Source: Mogibacterium sp. (GTDB taxonomy: Bacteria > Bacillota > Clostridia > Peptostreptococcales > Anaerovoracaceae). From it: a stretch of 64,000 nt of DNA. The stretch covers positions 23,293 through 87,292 of the forward strand of contig JAEUGJ010000030.1 in assembly GCA_016775335.1 (NCBI GenBank), in the 5' to 3' direction. A program made the position numbers and the translations under genes. Every line of letters begins with the position of its first letter. Position 1 is the stretch's first letter. Positions 41,399-49,626 of the stretch are shown here, in pieces. The notes under the pieces are model-generated. The model was given only the letters and a program-made list of their open reading frames with translations, did no database searches and had not been told where the DNA came from.

Positions 41399-42595
41399 TT
41401 ACCGTTTGCCTTTAATACATCGTTTCATGTATGAAAAAGGTTTCAGCAGCCAGCGCCCCAGCCGGAAAGCTCGGGAGTTTCGAATTCTTTTTATCTCCCC
41501 CTGAAGACGCTTTTTTTCCTGCTGTAAATCCTTCTTTTCTTTTTTCAGCGTCCGAATCGTTTCCTTTTGGTCCGCAATCTTCGCCTTATACTTCTCCGCT
41601 TTTTCTCTGTGCTTCTCCTTCAGACTGTCAATCGTCGACCGATCTTTCTGTTCTCTCTGTATGCGAGGAAGAATTGCCGCCTCAAAGAATATTCGCTCTT
41701 CCGGTCTGCATTGCCGGAGGAATACCTTCTGATTCTCCTCATCCAATTCCAGATAGGTATTTTTCACAAATTCGTGGCGAAATGCCAATTCCTGAATTAC
41801 CGCCGATTCACATTCCGGAAAATCATATCCAAAATCCCGAACCAATTTGTAATCCAGAATCAGGCTTCGAAACGCACTCTTGCACCGATGCACCGTTGTC
41901 GGGCGATGCTCCAGAGAATTATCCCGAATCCGCCTTTTTACCAACACTTCATTCAATGCCATCACGCGTTCCGCCCGCAGAAGCACTTCAAATGTATACG
42001 GAATATCCTCAAAAATAATCCCGGGCTCAAAAGAAAAATGATTCTTCTGTAAAAAATCACGGCGAGCCATTTGCAGAAATACATTTACACGGTATTCCAG
42101 CTGTGTTTTGAATAAAAGAAGCATTTCCCGGCCGCGGATAGGTTCCTTCGGGTATTCCCTTTTTCGCATGGGCTGATTCACCCGATTGTTCTTCCACCGC
42201 TCCGCAGCAATCTCATTTTCGAAATAATTCTCATAGGTGAAAAAGAGTACGTCCAGGTTCTTTTCTCTGCAGAGAGTAAGCCCCTTCTTCAACACCTCGG
42301 AGCAATAGTAATCATCGCTGTCCAGATAGCAGATGTATTCCCCTTTCGCTTTTTCAAGGCCCAGATTTCGGGCGACGCCGACCCCGGAATTCTCTTGATG
42401 GAAGACCCGAATGTTCTCATATTTTCCGGCATAATCATCCAGCATCTGCCCGGATTCGTCGGTAGATCCATCATCCACTGCAACAATTTCGATGGATAAT
42501 TCTTTTTCTGCCAAAACGCTGTTGATGCATTCTTCCAGATACTGCACGTTATTGTACACCGGAAGAATTACGCTGATGTTGTATTGTTTTTCCAT
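41399..42595 (-). CDS. Glycosyltransferase family 2 with coiled-coil tail
   Basis: The protein has 398 residues. The GT-A domain (about 1-230) has SVILPVYNNVQYLEECINSVL, VDDGSTDESG and CYLDSDDYY. Residues about 310-375 are a long charged coiled coil (TIDSLKEKHREKAEKYKAKIADQ...) and the C-terminus is basic with aromatic residues, perhaps touching the membrane. GGAGACATC precedes the ATG. It sits between the LTA-synthase-like gene and the deacetylase gene. It probably adds a sugar to the teichoic polymer or to its anchor; donor and acceptor are unknown. Confidence 0.87.
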   Translation of the reverse strand: MEKQYNISVILPVYNNVQYLEECINSVLAEKELSIEIVAVDDGSTDESGQMLDDYAGKYENIRVFHQENSGVGVARNLGLEKAKGEYICYLDSDDYYCSEVLKKGLTLCREKNLDVLFFTYENYFENEIAAERWKNNRVNQPMRKREYPKEPIRGREMLLLFKTQLEYRVNVFLQMARRDFLQKNHFSFEPGIIFEDIPYTFEVLLRAERVMALNEVLVKRRIRDNSLEHRPTTVHRCKSAFRSLILDYKLVRDFGYDFPECESAVIQELAFRHEFVKNTYLELDEENQKVFLRQCRPEERIFFEAAILPRIQREQKDRSTIDSLKEKHREKAEKYKAKIADQKETIRTLKKEKKDLQQEKKRLQGEIKRIRNSRAFRLGRWLLKPFSYMKRCIKGKR

Positions 42596-42631
42596 GATGT
42601 CTCCAGCCTTTGTCTCAATAAAACAGCTTTT

Positions 42632-44260
42632 TTATTCGAATTCTTTGTGGTAGAACCGAGAGTTCTTTCCTAATTCCCGATTGAATTCATCATATTCCAT
42701 TTCCTCGGACAAGGTTTTCTTCGAGGAGAACAGGTTTGTCCCAAGGCCCAGTCGATTTCCTTCAATGGAATAACCCATGGAAGACAGAATGGTCGGGAAA
42801 AGGTCCATCGTGGCGGCCGTCCGCTTCTGATTGATTTTCCGGAAAGGAGATGCGGAATTGATAAATACATCAATCGCCTCTCGGTTTCCTTTGTCCACTC
42901 CCTGCACCAGTTTCTTATCCATTCGCGGATGATCTCCCAGGATGACGATGGTGGTGTTCTCATAGAAATCCTGTGCCTTACACCAATCCACAAATTCTTG
43001 TACTTGCCGATCGGCACATGCCACCACGTTGGCAGTTTTGCTTCCGTTTCCCGTCGGACATTTCTGGCACTTGTATCCGCCCACATGATGGGTATCCACC
43101 GTCAGCATCGTGCAGTTGAAAGGCTTGTCTTCATCCGCTAACTTGAGAATTTCATTCTTTGCCGCTTCATAGGTTCTGAAATCCTCCATTCCCCACCAGA
43201 CTTTATAATCCTTGTCGATATACCCGGCATCGATTGCGGAATAGTAGTCGAAAATCTTGTAATTTCCGTGTTCCCGGAACAATTTCTTTTTGCGGCCAAA
43301 TGTGGAGTCCGAACCGCAGATGAATTCCTGATTGTATCCCTGCTTCTCCAAAATATCGCCTAGCGTGGTTACTCCTTTTGCGAATTTCTCATCCTTACTG
43401 TTTCCTTCATTTTTGTTCATTCCCATATTGAAAGCAAATGGAATTCCGGAAGAAGATGACAGAAGAGAGGCCGTCGTCCAGGTCGTACCGGATGGATTGT
43501 GCGTTCCGGCCATTCCTTTTCGATCTCCAAAGGCGATGTTCTCTTTCTGCAAATTATAGAGATTCGGCATCAGGTTGTGATTCTGATACCCTCCCAAATC
43601 CTTTGACGCATAGGTGGTTTCCATACTTTCTATATATACGATGATAACATTCCGCTTCTTCTTCCGTGTGTTCTGAATCTGAACAGAGGATGGAGCGACG
43701 TATTTTTCATCATATATTTTTGTATAGGTTAGTTTCGAACGCACAAAATCCGATACTTCCAACACTTGATCGGCATACGCATACACCGGTTTTGCTAGAA
43801 AAATGCAGATTAAAAGAATGGTCACATGATAAACCCCTCGAAGGGCGTACCCCCACTTGCTTCGCACCCACCGGTACTTCGGCGTTGCTTCTTCTGTTTC
43901 GTGCTTTGCCGTTTCCGTCTGAACATCGTGCAGGCCCTTGCTTTCGTCCACCCGGACTTTTCTTCGCCCCACTCTTCGGAATAGAATCAAGTCCGCCAGA
44001 ATGAGCAGTACCACAATAATCGTCGCTTTAATCAGATCCGATTGGCATTCCTGAAGTGCCTCGTTCATGAAACTGGTATCCGCTCCGGTCAACCCCAGAT
44101 TAAAAGTGTACACAATTTCCCGGAACCGCGTACCGAATGTAACGTCGTACCAATCCGTCAAGGTACGACCGGCCACAACGAAATACAACAGAAAAGCGAT
44201 AAATCCATAGTAGAAAACGTACAAAACAGATTTTATTGTCGTCTTAATTATCTTCTTCAT
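42632..44260 (-). CDS. LTA synthase/MdoB-like membrane sulfatase-fold phosphotransferase
   Basis: The protein has 542 residues. Four or so N-terminal helices (about 10-32, 78-98, 135-165) precede an extracellular alkaline-phosphatase-fold domain (about 200-542). RNVIIVYIESMETTYASKDLGG gives the metal-binding Glu, AGTHNPSGTTWTTASLLSS includes a Thr suitable as the nucleophile, MLTVDTHHVGG supplies a His, and VILGDHPRM an Asp-His pair. LtaS-type enzymes transfer glycerol phosphate from phosphatidylglycerol. A CQKC pair near residue 400 is unusual. The ATG overlaps the upstream stop as ATGA. It could make LTA or decorate another polymer with phosphoglycerol. Confidence 0.85.
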   Translation of the reverse strand: MKKIIKTTIKSVLYVFYYGFIAFLLYFVVAGRTLTDWYDVTFGTRFREIVYTFNLGLTGADTSFMNEALQECQSDLIKATIIVVLLILADLILFRRVGRRKVRVDESKGLHDVQTETAKHETEEATPKYRWVRSKWGYALRGVYHVTILLICIFLAKPVYAYADQVLEVSDFVRSKLTYTKIYDEKYVAPSSVQIQNTRKKKRNVIIVYIESMETTYASKDLGGYQNHNLMPNLYNLQKENIAFGDRKGMAGTHNPSGTTWTTASLLSSSSGIPFAFNMGMNKNEGNSKDEKFAKGVTTLGDILEKQGYNQEFICGSDSTFGRKKKLFREHGNYKIFDYYSAIDAGYIDKDYKVWWGMEDFRTYEAAKNEILKLADEDKPFNCTMLTVDTHHVGGYKCQKCPTGNGSKTANVVACADRQVQEFVDWCKAQDFYENTTIVILGDHPRMDKKLVQGVDKGNREAIDVFINSASPFRKINQKRTAATMDLFPTILSSMGYSIEGNRLGLGTNLFSSKKTLSEEMEYDEFNRELGKNSRFYHKEFE

Positions 44261-45474
44261 TTTACAACCTTATCAAAAGTATACTGTATCTCTGTAATGG
44301 CACTTGGATTATAGGCCACCATCACCGTGTCAATTTCCGGATGATTCCGAATGTAATCATATAAAGACTCGGTTTTATAATGTCTCAAATCCAACGTGGT
44401 GACATTCTTTGTGTACAGGGATAAATACGGCATCAACGCACAGGAAAAAGAATCCCGTATCAACAGAATGTGTCGGTCATTTTTCACCTTCTCATTTGTC
44501 ACCCGCTCTTCCGGATGATCTCCTCCGGAATATGTCGCGTAGGTATTCACCCGAAATGGATCTTTTTCTAAATTCTCCGGCACAATAAACGCTGTTTTAA
44601 AATTACCGGTCCGCTCTACGGATTTTTCCGCTTTCGGCATACGATATCGAAACTGATTGTCAAATTTCGGAATCAGCATGTCGAAATCATCCATTCCTGC
44701 ATAAGTGCTGCCGATTTTCTTTCCAATGGCACCCAAAAACAAGTTGGAATAGTGCTCTTTCTGATAATTGTTCAAATTCCGATATTCCGGATGATCTTTC
44801 CACTTCGAATCCACTTGAGATAATTTCTTGGAAATTTCTCCTGCCGCCCACAGTGCAGTTGCCGGTTTCCAGTGCTGGTCTGTTCGGAAAAAGCATTCTG
44901 TAGATTTTATGTGCTCTTTTTCCATTATGTCCCGAACATCCATTCGCTGCACAGATTTCCTATCAAGCACCTTCAGAATTTCATCCGCATTTTGATTTCC
45001 GTACTCCGGAACTCCTGCCGGATATTCCCCCTCTTTCTGTGCCTTGCAGGGAAGCTCTACATAAAGGAAATTCTTTCCCTGTTTTTCAACATACCGGGAT
45101 AATTTCACCACGTTATTCGCATACGTATTCAGTTCTCCCGGGGAACTTTTCCGAAAGCTATACATCAGCATTCCATTATTCAACCGATACCAATCCTTCT
45201 CCAAATCACCGGTTTTCCCCACTCCTTTTTGGAACAAGCCGTTTAGATTAATCCATTGATTTCGATTTGCTAAATTTAATGTGATTGTGTTTGAAATTTC
45301 CTCCAAGGATTCTTTGTTGAAGCCGGTTATTTGACCGCTGCTGCCCAATGCCTCCGTCTGAGGCTGATGACTATTTTCCGTACCATTAAATGAATCCCAT
45401 ACATTCATTCCGGTACGAATCCCGAAGAACAGCAGAAAACAAAGAAATATCACTGCAATGACTCGATTTCTCAT
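44257..45474 (-). CDS. DHHW (AlgJ/AlgX-like) family membrane-anchored protein
   Basis: The protein has 405 residues. One N-terminal helix (about 4-24) anchors it outside. The region around residue 190 contains FFRTDQHWKPATALWAAGEIS, the D-x-H-W motif that names the family; LLIRDSFSCALMPYLSLY near 345 is the SGNH-like serine loop. Related AlgJ/AlgX/PatB proteins O-acetylate extracellular polysaccharide with acyl groups delivered by an MBOAT protein. That MBOAT gene lies directly upstream (20 bp), which strongly supports the pairing. The stop overlaps the LTA-synthase-like start. Confidence 0.85.
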   Translation of the reverse strand: MRNRVIAVIFLCFLLFFGIRTGMNVWDSFNGTENSHQPQTEALGSSGQITGFNKESLEEISNTITLNLANRNQWINLNGLFQKGVGKTGDLEKDWYRLNNGMLMYSFRKSSPGELNTYANNVVKLSRYVEKQGKNFLYVELPCKAQKEGEYPAGVPEYGNQNADEILKVLDRKSVQRMDVRDIMEKEHIKSTECFFRTDQHWKPATALWAAGEISKKLSQVDSKWKDHPEYRNLNNYQKEHYSNLFLGAIGKKIGSTYAGMDDFDMLIPKFDNQFRYRMPKAEKSVERTGNFKTAFIVPENLEKDPFRVNTYATYSGGDHPEERVTNEKVKNDRHILLIRDSFSCALMPYLSLYTKNVTTLDLRHYKTESLYDYIRNHPEIDTVMVAYNPSAITEIQYTFDKVVK

Positions 45475-45494
45475 GATTTCTCCTTTCTTCTTCT

Positions 45495-46952
45495 TTAGAA
45501 ATTAAAGTAAATAAACGGATTGTAGCTTCCGATGACGATATACGATACGGACACCAGCAGAATTCCGACGATGAATATGCCGGAAATCACATCCGCGGCC
45601 CATTTTCTTTTAGCGGAAACGCACTCTCGCTTCATTCGCTTTCCCAGCCACGAAACCCACGGCAAGGATCCCGCAATCGCCGCCAACCAGAAGTATCGGT
45701 ACTGGGTTAGATAAAAGGTTCCCGGTGCGGAGAGTCCCCAACCATCGGCACCGAACATGCAGCTCATATAATGCAGGGCATCTCCCAGACTGTCTGCTCG
45801 GAAAAGCACCCATTCCATGATGACAAAGAACATGGTCGCGATATACTTCAACGGATTCATCCAACGGTATTTTGCCTCCCTATGGAGGCCCAGCTTCTTC
45901 TCCGTCACCAGAAGGATGAAGTACGTCAGTCCCCACAGGATGAACGTCCAATTCGCCCCGTGCCAGATTCCCGTCAGAAGCCATACCACAAAGAGATTGA
46001 AAATGTGTCTGGCTTCCGTCTTCACCCGATTTCCGCCCAACGGAATGTAGACATAATCCCGGAACCAGCTAGACAGGGAGATGTGCCAGCGCCGCCAGAA
46101 TTCCGTAATGGAACGGGAAACATACGGATAGTTGAAGTTTTCATCGAAATGAAATCCGAACATCTTTCCCAGGCCGATGGCCATATCCGAATATCCGCTG
46201 AAATCGAAATAAATCTGGAAGGTGTAGGCCAATGCTCCCAACCAGGCCATTCCCGCCGTCAGCGGGATGTCCGCACCGAACCATTGCACCGTTCCGTTTC
46301 CGAATCCAAAGGAGTGATCCGCAATCAGCGCCATGTTGTTGGCCAAAAGCACCTTCTTGCCCAGGCCGATAATAAACCGCACCACACCGTCGGAAAAGTC
46401 CTGCACGTTCTCTTTTCGGTTGTTGATCTGGTCCGCGATGGTTTCATACCGCACAATCGGTCCGGCGATGAGCTGCGGAAAGAAAGAGATGTACAGGCCC
46501 ACATTCAACAGATTCTTCTGGGCCTCTCCCCGACCCCGGTACACATCGATTACGTAGGATATCGCCTGGAACGTGAAAAAAGAAATACCGATTGGCAAGG
46601 CGATTTCCGGCACCTTCCAGTGTGCGTGAAAGAGCAGGTTCAGGTTTTTCACCGTAAACGCCAGATATTTGTATATGAAAATAATCGTCAAATTGATAAA
46701 AACATCCAGTGCAATCAGCCATCGCACATTTTTGTTTGCTTTGTGCTTTCCAACCAGCAACCCAAAGAACCAATTCACCAGAATGGATGTCATCATCACC
46801 AGTACGAATCGCGGTTCACCCCAGGCATAGAAAAACAGACTGGCCAGGCACAGAAATACATTCTGCGCCCGCCGGCTGAACTTAAGTCCGTAATTTACAA
46901 GCAGTACTACCGGCAGGTAGATAAATATGAATACGTTACTTGAGAATAACAA
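45495..46952 (-). CDS. MBOAT membrane O-acyltransferase (AlgI/DltB-like)
   Basis: I start the protein at the TTG at 46950-46952 (GAGG seven bases upstream), giving 485 residues beginning LFSSNVFIFIYLPVVLLVNYG, as AlgI-type proteins do. About eleven helices follow. The family core has SYVIDVYRGRGEAQKNLLNVGLYISFFPQLIAGPIVRYE, FSGYSDMAIGLGKMFGF, FWRRWHISLSSWFRDYVYIPLGGNR and the catalytic-type His in LLTGIWHGANWTFILWG. It moves acyl groups across the membrane to an outside acceptor, here probably with the DHHW protein. DltB is a close relative, but dltA and dltC are absent. Confidence 0.9.
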   Translation of the reverse strand: MLFSSNVFIFIYLPVVLLVNYGLKFSRRAQNVFLCLASLFFYAWGEPRFVLVMMTSILVNWFFGLLVGKHKANKNVRWLIALDVFINLTIIFIYKYLAFTVKNLNLLFHAHWKVPEIALPIGISFFTFQAISYVIDVYRGRGEAQKNLLNVGLYISFFPQLIAGPIVRYETIADQINNRKENVQDFSDGVVRFIIGLGKKVLLANNMALIADHSFGFGNGTVQWFGADIPLTAGMAWLGALAYTFQIYFDFSGYSDMAIGLGKMFGFHFDENFNYPYVSRSITEFWRRWHISLSSWFRDYVYIPLGGNRVKTEARHIFNLFVVWLLTGIWHGANWTFILWGLTYFILLVTEKKLGLHREAKYRWMNPLKYIATMFFVIMEWVLFRADSLGDALHYMSCMFGADGWGLSAPGTFYLTQYRYFWLAAIAGSLPWVSWLGKRMKRECVSAKRKWAADVISGIFIVGILLVSVSYIVIGSYNPFIYFNF

Positions 46953-46976
46953 CTTTTTTCCTCTTGTTCCTTTCAA

Positions 46977-49559
46977 CTATTCTTTCAAAAGCTTCTCTAA
47001 AACACGAGCCAACCGCTCGCTGCTTTTTCCGTCGCATGCAGACATATAACGATTTCTGAAATCTTGTACCGTCGCAACATCTTTAAACTCACCTTTGCAG
47101 ATATATTGTTCTAAGTCCCCATAATTTCGGAACATTTTCCCCGGAAGATCTTTTTCGTAATCCAAATAGAAATCCCGATTGTACTCATCGTAATCGTAAC
47201 AATAGAACACCATCGGCTTATCGAATAGCGAAAATTCAAAAATTACAGACGAATAATCCGTAATCAGCAAATCCGCAACACACATCATCTCGTTAGTAGT
47301 GAAGTCCTCCACCTGGATGATGTTCTCGTACGAACCCGGCACAATTCGGTTCTGCATCACCGGATGCGGGCAAATTAAGAACACCTGATTCTTCTTTAAG
47401 GAATGACTTAACGACTCAAAATCCATCTCCGGACGGAAACCATGTTTATCCTGTCCCTTTCCATCCCGAAAAGTTGGCGCATAGAGGATAATCTGTTTTC
47501 CTGCCAAATTCGGGTGTTCGGTTAAAATTCTTTTTCTCACCTGTGACATATATTCCGCATCGAGAAGCTTATCGGTGCGGGGAACTCCATAGGCCTTCAC
47601 CCGCTCTTCTTCAACACCGAACGCTCCGGCATAAATGCCCCGCACATTCTCTCCGCTTACGGACACCACATCATAATCCTTGTGGTATAAGCGGTCCACT
47701 TCCGGAAAAAGCGACGTTCCGTCCACGCCGAATTTCTTGAAAGCGCCGGCCGCATGCCACAGCTGCACAAATTTCTGTCCCGGCTTCTTTCCGAATTTTC
47801 GGAACAGGTAAAAATAATCATCCGTAACCACCACTTTGCTGGAATATACCGCCTGAATCGCCTCATCCATCTGTTCATCGTCGTAGGGCATCATCCGGGT
47901 GAACACCGTCTTCTTCCCATTCGTCCGGTCGTATACTCCTCGAATATTTGGAAGCAGCTCTTCATTGCTTCGGGCCGTCACAAAAGCAATTTGGTTTTTC
48001 AGCTTCAGCTTCCGAATTTGCTTTTTCCAACGGCGGTTCTGAAGATAGGCGGATTCGTCTTTCTCATTCTTTTTCTGTTGCAGTTCCGCAAGATAGCGCC
48101 GATGAAGTTTGATTCGATTCCAAAGCGTTGCTTTTTTCGTAAACAGGGAACCGCTATTATACCGAATCAACCATCCGTTTCTTTCCGTGTAGGAATGATG
48201 GTATTGATGCTTTAATTCGGTATCCTTCATCATTTTGGGATATATTTTTATATCTGTCCCATCAAAAGAAAGCATGAAGGACAATCTCATCCGATCTCGA
48301 AGCGGAATGGCAAATGAAAATGACTTTCCGGCAATCAGCACTTCATCAAATCGGTTTCTTATATCTTTACTCGAACAGTCTTGCATCGTCGCTTTCCAGC
48401 TTTTTCCGGTTTGATCCTGCGCAAATACACTTATTCTCTGCTCATCGGTTCCGGCCCAGATGCTTCCGCTAATATGGAGCACCCCCTGTTCCACCGTCAT
48501 CGTATAGAAACGAAATGAATCATGCTTTAAATTAACCAACCGATGTCCGTTGTATGCAAGCTGCCCGGAGGATTCTGTCATATTCTGAAGAACCTGCTTT
48601 CCGTATTTCAGCACATACAGCCCCAGACGCTGACGCTGTACGGTTCCCGGCGCCTTGTCGATGATGTCGTCCGGAATGTCGGCCAACGTTTGATGCAGCA
48701 GCCGGATATACTCTTTTTGAGATTCTTCGGTGAATTCTCCCAGGGTATCCGTGCCTTCCAAGTATTGACGCATAACGTACATCTGCAAGTTTTGAATATA
48801 AGAATCCAATTCCGGCGCACCTAATTCTTTCAGCGCACAGAGCAAGTTCTTAACAGCCCCCGGGTATCTGTTCGCTTCCACCGGTTTCTGTCCGCTGAGC
48901 ACTTCGGAATTGCAGTAGATAAAATGGGCGGAAGCGGAGATTCCCATAAGTGGATTTGTCGTCAGAATTTCTGTGAACAGCAGCAAATCCCAGCCATATG
49001 CATCCATAGAAATCCGGTTTTCCAATTTCAGTGCCGCCTGAGCCAACGCATCCCTGCGGAAAATCACATTATTTAAAGAAACCGCAAGATATCTTGGATT
49101 CTCTCGAATATCTTTCGCTGTATCACCGTTTTTGTACACGAAACGGAACGTGCTCTTCGCCGACGTTTTTTCCTGAAAGATCTCGTTGCACAAACATAAA
49201 TCAAAATTTTCCGAAGAGTTTTCAAAATGCCGGTAAGCTTTTTCAAAGGCACTTTCTTCCCAACGATTGTTCACATCGTAAAAGAGAACGTACTCTCCGG
49301 TCACGGCCTCGGAAATCATCGAAACCACGTCCCTATTTTTATCGGAAACCGGCAGAATCCGTACGGAATCCGGATAGGACAAAGCGTAGTCGTTTAACTG
49401 ATACATGAGCTCCGGGTGATTGAGAAACGGCAGAAAAATAAGCTGCATCGCATCCATTCCCAAGCTCTGGTCCAGAATGCAATTCATCCCTTCTTGAATG
49501 TTCTTCACTTCGCAATATCTCTCATCAGCTAAAGGAATAATTATGCTGATTTTTTTCAT
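46977..49559 (-). CDS. Fusion of GT2 glycosyltransferase and CDP-glycerol glycerophosphotransferase (TagF-like)
   Basis: From the ATG at 49557-49559 (GGAGG upstream) the protein has 860 residues. An N-terminal GT2-type domain (about 1-230) is diverged: SIIIPLADERY replaces the usual PVYN and the DXD site is unclear (LFYDVNN). The middle region resembles the tail of the GT2 protein at 30418-31935. The C-terminal third (about 490-860) is a Glyphos_transf domain with KFVQLWHAAGAFKKFG, YGVPRTDKLLD, IILYAPTFRDG and LLITDYSSVIFEFSLF. Such domains polymerise glycerol or ribitol phosphate. The gene follows a hairpin terminator. Confidence 0.88.
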   Translation of the reverse strand: MKKISIIIPLADERYCEVKNIQEGMNCILDQSLGMDAMQLIFLPFLNHPELMYQLNDYALSYPDSVRILPVSDKNRDVVSMISEAVTGEYVLFYDVNNRWEESAFEKAYRHFENSSENFDLCLCNEIFQEKTSAKSTFRFVYKNGDTAKDIRENPRYLAVSLNNVIFRRDALAQAALKLENRISMDAYGWDLLLFTEILTTNPLMGISASAHFIYCNSEVLSGQKPVEANRYPGAVKNLLCALKELGAPELDSYIQNLQMYVMRQYLEGTDTLGEFTEESQKEYIRLLHQTLADIPDDIIDKAPGTVQRQRLGLYVLKYGKQVLQNMTESSGQLAYNGHRLVNLKHDSFRFYTMTVEQGVLHISGSIWAGTDEQRISVFAQDQTGKSWKATMQDCSSKDIRNRFDEVLIAGKSFSFAIPLRDRMRLSFMLSFDGTDIKIYPKMMKDTELKHQYHHSYTERNGWLIRYNSGSLFTKKATLWNRIKLHRRYLAELQQKKNEKDESAYLQNRRWKKQIRKLKLKNQIAFVTARSNEELLPNIRGVYDRTNGKKTVFTRMMPYDDEQMDEAIQAVYSSKVVVTDDYFYLFRKFGKKPGQKFVQLWHAAGAFKKFGVDGTSLFPEVDRLYHKDYDVVSVSGENVRGIYAGAFGVEEERVKAYGVPRTDKLLDAEYMSQVRKRILTEHPNLAGKQIILYAPTFRDGKGQDKHGFRPEMDFESLSHSLKKNQVFLICPHPVMQNRIVPGSYENIIQVEDFTTNEMMCVADLLITDYSSVIFEFSLFDKPMVFYCYDYDEYNRDFYLDYEKDLPGKMFRNYGDLEQYICKGEFKDVATVQDFRNRYMSACDGKSSERLARVLEKLLKE

Positions 49560-49588
49560 CCTGCTTCCTCCGTATAATTTCAAATAGT

Positions 49589-49618
49589 AAAAAGGGCACG
49601 ATGGCGCTCATCATGCCC
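49589..49618 (-). terminator. Terminator between the two GT2-TagF fusion genes
   Basis: GGGCA-T-GATG...CATC-G-TGCCC on the minus strand is followed by five T (49589-49593), eight bases after the stop of the 972-residue protein. Confidence 0.85.
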
Positions 49619-49626
49619 AATTTTTC

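Noticed and set aside
45495..46952. dlt operon (D-alanylation)
   Set aside because: The MBOAT resembles DltB, but dltA and dltC are absent and its partner carries the DHHW motif of polysaccharide acetylation systems.
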